A stretch of DNA of 12,718 nucleotides from Candidatus Poseidoniales archaeon (GTDB taxonomy: Archaea > Thermoplasmatota > Poseidoniia > Poseidoniales > Poseidoniaceae). Positions within the stretch are counted from its first letter, which is position 1. Every line of letters begins with the position of its first letter. The notes under the pieces were generated by a model. The model was not told the origin of the DNA, did no database searches, and saw only the letters and a list, made by a program, of their open reading frames with translations. The translations under genes and the position numbers were made by a program. Of this stretch, positions 6,271 to 12,718 are shown one piece after another. Location: NCBI GenBank assembly GCA_003602535.1, contig QQSA01000035.1:1-12718 (forward strand), in the 5' to 3' direction.

Positions 6271-7074
6271 TCAAGCGATACGTTCCACAGTCTCCGGAGT
6301 AATACCTTCTTCTGGAGTTACTCTGTAAACCATGATCGATAGATTCTCAGGAGCGTTTCTAAACTTAGATACGATCATTGAAGTTTCGAAATCGGAACCA
6401 ATAGTTCTAACCTTGAAATCACAGACCATGTCTGCAATTGCCGCCATTTCTTGCTTGATAGCAGGAGTAATAGTGTCATTTGACACAGTAATGAATAGTA
6501 TTCCACGGTGCAATTGGGTATGAGCTTGCATCATTCTTAGCATAGCAACTACGCGCCCTGGGTCTTCTCTCTGCATGAAGAAGTCAAGTGAATCTACAAC
6601 TGCTCTAAAATATGGACCCATAGCCATGATTTCATTGGTCATTTCTGTCAGGAAATCTTGTGTATCATCATCTACAAATCTGGTCTGAGCTAATCTCTGA
6701 ATATCTGGAAGTTTGAATCCTTCTAATCTGTACCGGCTAGCCAGCAATTCTTTTTCCAATACTCTAGCGTTAAATTCTTCACCGAGGGTTCGAACTGAAA
6801 TGTCAGTAGGCCACCCATATTTCTTAAACACGCGAGCTATTTCCAATTGGCTCTCATTGGTTGAAATTAAAATCGTATTATCTGGTTCTTCCGCTGGAGA
6901 TGTAAATTGCTTTGCAAATAATTCAGAACCTGCTCCGATATCCGTGAAACCGATTACAAGGAAACCCCTTGGTACACCACCATACATTGCATTATCGAAC
7001 TTTGGCACTCCAAAACTACCAACGCTACCGAAGAATTCCTCATCATCTGAATCAAAGGTCATTTGTTTATTCAT
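6271..7074 (-). CDS. KaiC/RecA-fold protein with inactivated P-loop (third gene of trio)
   Basis: This 267-aa soluble protein has no confident family name. Residues 20-56 follow the KaiC start pattern (GVPKFDNAMYGGVPRGFLVIG, then a P-loop position). Where Walker A would be, it reads GFTDIGAG (42-49), so the catalytic lysine is replaced by Ala48. A Walker-B-like strand FRAVVDSLDFF keeps Asp161-Ser162. The segment GILFITVSND (191-200) and the IADMVCDFKVRTI strand (213-225) match later strands of the fold. ATP hydrolysis is therefore unlikely; a structural, sensory or nucleotide-binding-only role is inferred. An upstream GTG at 7083 is possible, but the ATG at 7072-7074 has AAGGTG 6 nt before it and is preferred. 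The previous gene's TGA overlaps this Shine-Dalgarno, so the two are likely co-translated. Confidence 0.75.
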   Translation of the reverse strand: MNKQMTFDSDDEEFFGSVGSFGVPKFDNAMYGGVPRGFLVIGFTDIGAGSELFAKQFTSPAEEPDNTILISTNESQLEIARVFKKYGWPTDISVRTLGEEFNARVLEKELLASRYRLEGFKLPDIQRLAQTRFVDDDTQDFLTEMTNEIMAMGPYFRAVVDSLDFFMQREDPGRVVAMLRMMQAHTQLHRGILFITVSNDTITPAIKQEMAAIADMVCDFKVRTIGSDFETSMIVSKFRNAPENLSIMVYRVTPEEGITPETVERIA

Positions 7075-7085
7075 AAATCTCACCT

Positions 7086-7670
7086 TCAGTGAATTACGAC
7101 CTGGCCGCGGTCAATTAAATCAGTACAATACAGGTCCAAATTTGATAGAACCATAGGAGGAACTTGATCAGGCACATTTAGAATCACAGATAATACTTCA
7201 CGCTGACGGAATGTATTGATGAATGTATGAAGATATTCTGCTAACATCCTTTCTTCATTGTAGATTGCAAGAGCATTGACAGAATCGATTAATACGAAAT
7301 TTCTTTCAGTATTTGAAATTCTTAGAATATACAATGTCCTTAGAAGTACACTTTCCAACATAATTGGACTGTCGACGAATGTAATATTCGGATAAGCAAC
7401 ATCAGTTCCTCCCAAAATACCAGAAGATACCAAATCTACGAATTGGATATTGGAAACGTCCACGCCTATCGCTTCAAACCCTTCGATGATTTCTACTGCG
7501 CCTCTGGTTGCGCAAATGTAAACGCCACCCATCTCAAACATTTGCATTAATGGAATCATGGTAGATGCTGTGACCATAAACGCATTAGAATTTCCACATC
7601 TGACCTGGACGGAGGAATTTAGACTAACTTCAGTCAACTGTTCAGCGATTCTCTGATCTAATTCAAACAT
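7086..7670 (-). CDS. Degenerate KaiC/RecA-fold protein lacking a P-loop (second gene of trio)
   Basis: This 194-aa soluble protein is not a family I can name. The first strand and turn region (VQVRCGNSNAFMV, 22-33) occupies the place of a P-loop but contains no GKT/S. A strong hydrophobic strand ending Asp129-Ser130 (RNFVLIDSVNALAIYN) is the Walker-B-like element, nearly the same in form as VTRLVIDSVTTLCY in the first gene of the trio. VYICATRGAVEIIEGFEAIG (50-69) resembles the KaiC 'strand then helix' after the P-loop, and SVILNVPDQVPP is a later strand. The call is therefore a paralogous pseudo-ATPase. An ATG at 7683-7685 would overlap the previous gene by 13 nt. The ATG at 7668-7670 leaves a 2-nt gap and follows GGGGGT with 7-nt spacing, so it was chosen. 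Confidence 0.7.
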   Translation of the reverse strand: MFELDQRIAEQLTEVSLNSSVQVRCGNSNAFMVTASTMIPLMQMFEMGGVYICATRGAVEIIEGFEAIGVDVSNIQFVDLVSSGILGGTDVAYPNITFVDSPIMLESVLLRTLYILRISNTERNFVLIDSVNALAIYNEERMLAEYLHTFINTFRQREVLSVILNVPDQVPPMVLSNLDLYCTDLIDRGQVVIH

Positions 7671-7672
7671 AA

Positions 7673-8455
7673 TCACGACCCCCATCTACTTGTTTTGTCG
7701 CTAACAGCGCCCCACTTCAGCATTGGAGTCAACATCACACCAAGTGGAGTTAACTCAATCGCGTGTTTAGCACGGCTGTGAGCAGTTCCTCTCATTTTCA
7801 CTACCTGTAAGAATCTAAGAAGATGTCCCATTCTTTCTACATCCCCCATTACGATGATACCATCGGCTATTGCTTCCTCTACACCGAATGATGACCAGTG
7901 GGCATTTTCAGTAGCTGAAGTAATCTCAGAAATTAAAATTGTAGTACAGCCGAGCGTAGCTAATTTCTTACCCAAAGTAAACAAGAAATCTCGGATTAAT
8001 TGTTCACTCTTAATTTTGTAACAAAGAGTAGTTACAGAATCAATAACTAAACGAGTTACACCGATTGTATTGACAATATCTACAATCGCTTTAATCAGAG
8101 CGTGAACGTCATCTAAGTCGAAAGATGCCTTATCTAAACCTAACCACGAATACAATACATCCATGTCGAATACGTTGATCAAACCACTATCGATCATATT
8201 CATGTCGAAGAACGCGTATTGTCGAATGTTCTCTAGCAATTTCACACTCGGCTCCGTAGCTGTAAAATGAGCACATGCCTCTCCTGCAAGGGCTCCCCTG
8301 ACTAGGAATTCCATGCCTAGAGTGGTCTTTCCAGAACCACACGTACCAGCGGCAAGAACGGTAGACCCATACGGAATTCCACCTCGTAAAATTTCGTCCA
8401 TACCATGGATACCTGTGATACAACGGTCACGGCTGTAAACTGTCGCTGGTTGCAT
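7673..8455 (-). CDS. KaiC-like RecA-superfamily ATPase with intact P-loop (first gene of trio)
   Basis: This 260-aa protein is a single-domain KaiC/GvpD-type ATPase. The N-terminus CITGIHGMDEILRGGIPYGS (12-31) is the classic KaiC entry, followed by Walker A GTCGSGKTT (37-45) and the FTATEPSVKLLENI segment (64-77). Here KaiC-family proteins usually have two adjacent acidic residues, but only Glu68 is kept. Walker B is TRLVIDSVTTL (Asp139), then TILISEIT (172-179), a GVEEAIADGIIVM strand and FLQVVKMRGTAHS (215-227), a highly typical KaiC motif. An earlier in-frame TTG exists at 8471-8473; the ATG at 8453-8455 fits the family N-terminus better. It leads an operon with two degenerate paralogues. 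The cellular role is unknown: KaiC-like proteins serve in signalling and in archaellum assembly (ArlH), and neither can be chosen here. Confidence 0.9.
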   Translation of the reverse strand: MQPATVYSRDRCITGIHGMDEILRGGIPYGSTVLAAGTCGSGKTTLGMEFLVRGALAGEACAHFTATEPSVKLLENIRQYAFFDMNMIDSGLINVFDMDVLYSWLGLDKASFDLDDVHALIKAIVDIVNTIGVTRLVIDSVTTLCYKIKSEQLIRDFLFTLGKKLATLGCTTILISEITSATENAHWSSFGVEEAIADGIIVMGDVERMGHLLRFLQVVKMRGTAHSRAKHAIELTPLGVMLTPMLKWGAVSDKTSRWGS

Positions 8456-8492
8456 GGGTAACACCCAAGCCAAACCCTCTCACTAAATGAAC
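8455..8492 (-). promoter_or_regulatory. Candidate promoter and start-site palindrome of the KaiC-like trio
   Basis: A TATA-like TTCATTTAGTG on the minus strand (about 8481-8491) lies about 30 nt before the chosen ATG, compatible with a nearly leaderless mRNA. The inverted repeat TGGGT-GTT-ACCCA (8455-8467) touches the start codon. Together they suggest that the trio has its own promoter in the 53-nt gap after the lamin-tail gene. Single-site reading only. Confidence 0.25.
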
Positions 8493-8508
8493 GATACGCC
8501 AAAATCAC

Positions 8509-9594
8509 TCATACTTCGCCCGGAGTTGGAGTTTGTGATAAATCCCAAGAGCCTGAAGATGATGGCGGACCGCCATTCCAAACAATTGTATTATTAGAAA
8601 GAATTCCTGTGAGGGCACTCCATTCTATTTTACACACCTGGGTACCTGAGCCTTCGTCTTCTTCTGCGAACAGCATTCGTAATCGACCTGCATTATTATC
8701 CAAACCGTCAATCGAACCTACTCCCAAAAATCCGGTAGCTCCCATATCATAAATTACGGACGCATTACCGATAACCTGACTGGATGGATCTCCTGTGAAC
8801 AATGCTATGCCGCCACCAGGTATCACTCCCTCTTTGTACAAGTAATCGGTTGTCCCACTAGAACCGCTTCTCTCGAAGGACCAACCCCTCAATGATAGAG
8901 CGAACCCATTTTTATTCTCTACTTCGATCCATTCAGGCCCACCATCTGCTGGCCTAGGAGAAAATTCAGTGATTCGTAGAACTTCTGGAGACTCTCCACC
9001 ATCATGAACCTCCAGACTTACAGAGATTACATCGCCGTTGCTAATGAAAGTCCTACTGGCTACTGAGGAAGTTGATGCAGTAGTACGGTCGGACCCTCCC
9101 TCGAAGAGAATTTCGCCGACATTTGATGAATTGGATGATGATTCGATTTGAATTAGCAATCTTACTTGAAGATCATCTGCCAAACCGAGGCCACCAGCCA
9201 TGGCTTCAATACTAACATTAGGCAGTGCTGCAATTCTATTCAAATCAATAAGACCCTCGTTAACTATACCTGGCTGTAAAACGCCATCGTACAATTTAGT
9301 TATTGGAATGAGATGCCAATCTTCTGAAGCATTTGATTGATCTCTAACTCCGTCAACATAGGGCACAAACCAACCTTTGCCATTTGTTAAACGATCTAAT
9401 CCATCTACTGCAGAACGATCAACAAGGTCAGTATAGGGATCATTACTACCTAATTCTAATTGTGCAAGTGACATAAAGGCCGTCAATATCATCAAGAATA
9501 GAGTGAATGCAGAAAGGAATTCTACAACTGCAACAACTCCTTCATCCTCCGAGTTGGAAGAATTGCGGGAGTGTTTAGCACCTTGCATAAACAT
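8509..9594 (-). CDS. Surface protein: pilin-like N-terminus plus C-terminal lamin-tail-like domain
   Basis: This 361-aa protein starts with a short polar, partly basic segment. Then comes SEDEG followed by an unbroken hydrophobic helix at about 20-46 (VVAVVEFLSAFTLFLMILTA), which looks like the class III (type IV pilin-like) signal layout of archaeal surface proteins. The processing residue is not certain because Asp-Glu-Gly precedes the helix instead of a basic residue. The middle part (about 50-200) is secreted-type sequence of unknown function with sequons. The C-terminal region (about 205-361) fits a lamin-tail domain: ITEFSPRPADGGPEWIEVEN, then LSLRGWSF, and the end SWDLSQTPTPGE. The frame is open to 9804, but that overlaps the divergent gene, so the start was placed at the ATG 9592-9594, or two codons later. 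It may assemble into or decorate a pilus-like surface structure. Confidence 0.72.
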   Translation of the reverse strand: MFMQGAKHSRNSSNSEDEGVVAVVEFLSAFTLFLMILTAFMSLAQLELGSNDPYTDLVDRSAVDGLDRLTNGKGWFVPYVDGVRDQSNASEDWHLIPITKLYDGVLQPGIVNEGLIDLNRIAALPNVSIEAMAGGLGLADDLQVRLLIQIESSSNSSNVGEILFEGGSDRTTASTSSVASRTFISNGDVISVSLEVHDGGESPEVLRITEFSPRPADGGPEWIEVENKNGFALSLRGWSFERSGSSGTTDYLYKEGVIPGGGIALFTGDPSSQVIGNASVIYDMGATGFLGVGSIDGLDNNAGRLRMLFAEEDEGSGTQVCKIEWSALTGILSNNTIVWNGGPPSSSGSWDLSQTPTPGEV

Positions 9595-9672
9595 CCGGGT
9601 GCATGCAAGAGTCAAGAGGGTGTCGCCCGTTAGAACAACAAACCCTACAATCCCAATGTTTTCGACTTTAGT

Positions 9673-9688
9673 CACCGATTGATATTTG
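9673..9688 (+). promoter_or_regulatory. Candidate TATA/BRE promoter of the large surface-protein gene
   Basis: CACCGA followed by TTGATATTTG places the TATA-like centre about 26-27 nt upstream of the ATG at 9710, exactly the archaeal TATA-to-start spacing. This implies a leaderless transcript, which agrees with the absence of a well-placed Shine-Dalgarno. It lies in the 115-nt gap of the divergent pair; a promoter for the minus-strand gene could not be picked out. Confidence 0.45.
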
Positions 9689-9709
9689 AGGGGCGAGTGG
9701 CAGGACAAC

Positions 9710-12661
9710 ATGATGTCCAGAGCGAATGCTGTATCCGACAATGGTTCTTCACGGAGAAGTATTGGTTTGGTTGCACTATTGTTAGTCTCGACTTTAGGAA
9801 GCATTAGCCTAGTTCCTACAGCATCTGCAAATGTAAGTGGAGATTATGAGATCACAGCATCTATTTCGCCTCTCCCAGGAGATTACATGACGGCCTGGGA
9901 CCCTATTACTTTGGAGGTAAAGGTTACAAATTCTGGATTCTTCTATAATTCACAGGCACGTTCTATTGAATGGTTCATTTGTGAAGGGATTCAAGATAGT
10001 AGTTCATGCTACAACGATCGTGAAGATTATGGAATCGGCTCGATCGAACCATTAGCTATTGGTGCTAACACAACCTACACCTTCTCTCAGATTTTCAATT
10101 CTGAGGGAGACGAGGGCACTTACACGCTGGTGTACAGGTTCCAAGATTCTGACACTAATACATCAAATGATATTGGAATTTACAATTTCAATTTAGTAAG
10201 AAACCTTGTTGACATAGAATTTGGATCACAGGACCCAATCAGCCAACTTAGCAACTTGGCAGTTTATGATGGCAAATTGATCCTGAACACGGATACAGAT
10301 TACAACATGACCTTAGATGGAATTGTAACATCATGTGGCTCTTGCGGCCTTGTTGCAGACATTGGATGGAAGCTAATTGACAACATAGGAGTTGAAAGAG
10401 CTGAATCATCCACCTCATATTCTAACCTCCCAACCGGAGGGCAGAATTCATTTTCTAGACAAATGGCTCCTTTGAATTTTGACACAGAAGGTAGTTACAC
10501 CATGATTTATGGTCTCATGAATTCCAGTGGTTCTGAATCTGGAGATATGAATGATTACAACGATTTGCAATCAGTTGACGTTATTTTTGATGACACTGTT
10601 GATTTACAAATCACTTCTATGTACCCACTTAATGCTCCAAATTCAGCGCAGTATTTCTATGGCGATGACAGTGTTTCAGTAATAGTAACCAATCTAGGAA
10701 ACCATACAGTTAACGAACCTTTAGTTAGATTCACAGTTATGGATTTGGATGAACAAATTGAATCAATTGAAGATTGTTTGCCAGATGAAATAGTTCCTGC
10801 TGGAACATTTAACTGTATTTTCGACATGAATAAATTAGGAGACAAAAGACTCTCCGTATTTGTGAGCGAAGCACTCAGTGAAGGGACTGATGAAAAACCA
10901 TCAGATAATATCTTGAATGTAGTTACTGAAGTGATTTCAGGAGACACTGGTCCTTCGATTGAACAAAGTGACTTTTTCGGCAAATACAAAACAGCAGACA
11001 ATATTACTTTCAGTGCCAAGACACTTCCTACTGCCTCTGGGCCATTGACCTATTCCTGGTGGCTCTCTGGAATAATCCCGTTAGGCACTGGACAAGAATT
11101 AGAAATACCAGCCTCAAACATAGGGTTAGGAGATCATTACATATCTGTCAGAGCAACTAATTCATTAGGAAATATGGAATCTGCAACAACATCAATCGTA
11201 GTTTACAACAGTTCAGATATTGGTAGTGGAGATTGGTTAAATGGTTCAGCAGTGACCAAAACTCATGCCACCAGTATTGTTGAATATGATTATCCTAAAC
11301 CCGGAATAAATTATGCAGTAGAAGATGATTTAGAAGCCTTAATTAGAATCTCAATAGACGTGATTTCAACTTCTGAAGATCCCGATCCTGGAATGGACTG
11401 GATGGAATTTGACATTAATATTTCAAAACTAATTCCAGACAACATACCTAGGGAAAGTCTAGTTGTCCACAAATTAAATGGATACGACCAATATATGTGG
11501 GAGCAATTTGATTCAGATAATACGTATGAGTTAATTGATAATGACACAATAAGAGTCCATATTATAGAAAATATGGATTTGCTAATAGTTGGTGATTTAG
11601 AAACTCCAGACATAGATTTGGGCCAACCAAATATAACCAAATTACCTGATGGAAAAATGAGATTAGATTGGTCACCTACTGGCGATTTAGATAACCCTTA
11701 TTTCGGAGGATGGAATATTTACAGAATCACCAGTTCTGCTTCATCAGCATCATACTTCCCAGATCCTACAGACGTAACTAGTGAATTCGTTTGGAATGGA
11801 CTAATGGACGACTCTCTATCTGCAACCCTGCAAGGAGTGGAATCCAGCTGGATCGATGAAAGAGAGTTGGAGACTGGAGTTTGTGCTTCTTATGCGATTA
11901 TGCCAATCGATAGGGCTGGTAAAGCAGACTTCCTGAAAGGCAAGGTAACACAAGTAGATGGGATTCCTGGCCTAACTTGTGGAGATTCAGTAGACCCCAC
12001 ATCAGAAGTATCTGGGCTAAGAGCATCAATTACTTACAATAATGATACTGCTTGCTATGAACTCTTCAAAGATTGGAATCGATGTTATGAATTATCATTA
12101 TCGTGGACTTGGCCATCTAATGAGCCGACTGGAAATATTACTTGGAACATATACCGGGTCGAATTTAGACCGAATAATGTTGATTTAAGATACATTGAAC
12201 CAATTGCTACTGGATTAACTAATGTTCCTGGAGAAAGGGGAACATTTACTGAGAAAGGTACTGATTATGATGGAATTATGCCCCTCAGGACATACTACTA
12301 CATACTAACCCCACTAGATAGTGTAGGTAATGAATTGACCACTGTCTCTTATCCATCAAATAATGTTGAAAGAGTGTACATCGAGGACCAATATTGGAAC
12401 TACAACCAAGATCGTATTCCTGCTGAACCTGAGCCACCTGAGCCGCCCTATGGAGTAGAATGGTTAGGAGATCTCCAAGAATATATGGAAATTCAAACAT
12501 TCCAAATAGCTGGATTCATTATGCTTCTTACAATTGTGATGAACTTCATTGGATTACCTATAATCCTTAACAGGAAAAAGAAAATGTCGAAGGTTCTGAA
12601 GAGGCGCTCTGCGAAACAATCTAAAGATCCAGATGACGAGTTTGAAGATTTCTTCAATTAA
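9710..12661 (+). CDS. Large secreted multidomain surface protein with C-terminal membrane anchor
   Basis: This 983-aa protein is exported and anchored. A Sec signal peptide (basic SRRS, hydrophobic core, TASA|NVSG) is probably cut after residue 40. Three CARDB-like beta domains follow (about 43-160, 165-290, 298-410; for example VSVIVTNLGNHTV). Next come a PKD/Ig-like domain (about 414-505, with YSWWLSG and GDHYISVRATNSLGN), an unassigned region (about 510-635) and two FN3-like domains (about 639-740 and 765-880), each with WNIYR. A proline-rich stem (PEPEPPEPP) leads to a membrane helix at about 931-954 and a cytoplasmic tail starting RKKK and ending acidic. Ten cysteines occur in close pairs, as expected for extracellular disulfides, and N-glycosylation sequons are numerous. 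It has no enzyme motif. A TTG at 9686 is in frame, but ATG 9710 (or 9713) fits the signal peptide and the TATA spacing. The role is probably adhesion or cell envelope. Confidence 0.85.
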   Translation: MMSRANAVSDNGSSRRSIGLVALLLVSTLGSISLVPTASANVSGDYEITASISPLPGDYMTAWDPITLEVKVTNSGFFYNSQARSIEWFICEGIQDSSSCYNDREDYGIGSIEPLAIGANTTYTFSQIFNSEGDEGTYTLVYRFQDSDTNTSNDIGIYNFNLVRNLVDIEFGSQDPISQLSNLAVYDGKLILNTDTDYNMTLDGIVTSCGSCGLVADIGWKLIDNIGVERAESSTSYSNLPTGGQNSFSRQMAPLNFDTEGSYTMIYGLMNSSGSESGDMNDYNDLQSVDVIFDDTVDLQITSMYPLNAPNSAQYFYGDDSVSVIVTNLGNHTVNEPLVRFTVMDLDEQIESIEDCLPDEIVPAGTFNCIFDMNKLGDKRLSVFVSEALSEGTDEKPSDNILNVVTEVISGDTGPSIEQSDFFGKYKTADNITFSAKTLPTASGPLTYSWWLSGIIPLGTGQELEIPASNIGLGDHYISVRATNSLGNMESATTSIVVYNSSDIGSGDWLNGSAVTKTHATSIVEYDYPKPGINYAVEDDLEALIRISIDVISTSEDPDPGMDWMEFDINISKLIPDNIPRESLVVHKLNGYDQYMWEQFDSDNTYELIDNDTIRVHIIENMDLLIVGDLETPDIDLGQPNITKLPDGKMRLDWSPTGDLDNPYFGGWNIYRITSSASSASYFPDPTDVTSEFVWNGLMDDSLSATLQGVESSWIDERELETGVCASYAIMPIDRAGKADFLKGKVTQVDGIPGLTCGDSVDPTSEVSGLRASITYNNDTACYELFKDWNRCYELSLSWTWPSNEPTGNITWNIYRVEFRPNNVDLRYIEPIATGLTNVPGERGTFTEKGTDYDGIMPLRTYYYILTPLDSVGNELTTVSYPSNNVERVYIEDQYWNYNQDRIPAEPEPPEPPYGVEWLGDLQEYMEIQTFQIAGFIMLLTIVMNFIGLPIILNRKKKMSKVLKRRSAKQSKDPDDEFEDFFN

Positions 12662-12675
12662 AATCTAGACCGTCT

Positions 12676-12707
12676 GTTTTATCTCAAATAGGAAAGTGGG
12701 CCGAATG
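12676..12707 (+). promoter_or_regulatory. Possible promoter and leaderless start of a gene beyond the right edge
   Basis: A TATA-like GTTTTATC (12676-12683) stands about 25 nt before an ATG at 12705-12707, the same geometry as at the start of the large surface gene. The frame reads Met-Leu-Ala-Ala before the window ends, far too short to judge coding. This may equally be only the 3' flank of the surface gene. Confidence 0.2.
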
Positions 12708-12718
12708 CTTGCGGCGAT

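Noticed and set aside
9595..9804. 70-residue N-terminal extension of the pilin-like protein
   Set aside because: It would overlap the signal peptide coding region of the divergent large surface gene and would bury the pilin-like helix behind unrelated sequence; the ATG at 9594 gives a sensible N-terminus.
1..12718. CRISPR array, insertion sequence or integrated element
   Set aside because: No spaced direct repeats, terminal inverted repeats with transposase, or integrase genes were seen; gene content is chromosomal throughout.

Overview
The window looks like a chromosome segment of an uncultured planktonic euryarchaeote, most likely of the Marine Group II/III (Poseidoniales-like, Thermoplasmatota) type. 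The reasons are an archaeal A-type ATP synthase operon in the order H-I-K-E-C-F-A, KaiC-family ATPases, a CspA-type cold-shock protein and a very large secreted protein built of CARDB/PKD/FN3-like beta domains. The lineage is inferred from gene content; no rRNA or tRNA gene is present to confirm it. No CRISPR array, insertion sequence or phage gene was seen.

Region 1 (1-4954, minus strand) is the A1Ao ATP synthase operon: atpH and atpI, then the proteolipid atpK, then stalk and rotor subunits atpE, atpC and atpF, and the first 77 codons of catalytic atpA, which runs off the left edge. Spacing is tight (6-57 nt). At two junctions the upstream TGA stop lies inside the downstream Shine-Dalgarno (SD) sequence. 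A 7-bp hairpin separates atpK from atpE.

Region 2 (5086-6149) holds a UbiE/MenG-like methyltransferase diverging from the ATPase operon, and a convergent cold-shock gene. The gap between the two 3' ends contains three small inverted repeats.

Region 3 (6271-8455, minus strand) is the most unusual part: three tandem genes that look like RecA/KaiC-fold proteins. The first has an intact P-loop, the second has no recognisable P-loop, and the third has the P-loop lysine replaced by alanine. All three keep a Walker-B-like strand ending in Asp-Ser. They probably form one operon and perhaps one complex with a single active ATPase.

Region 4 (8509-12661) is a divergent pair of surface genes. One is a 361-aa protein with a pilin-like N-terminal membrane segment and a C-terminal lamin-tail-like domain (minus strand). 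The other is a 983-aa secreted, membrane-anchored multidomain protein (plus strand). The last 57 bases hold a possible promoter for a gene beyond the window.
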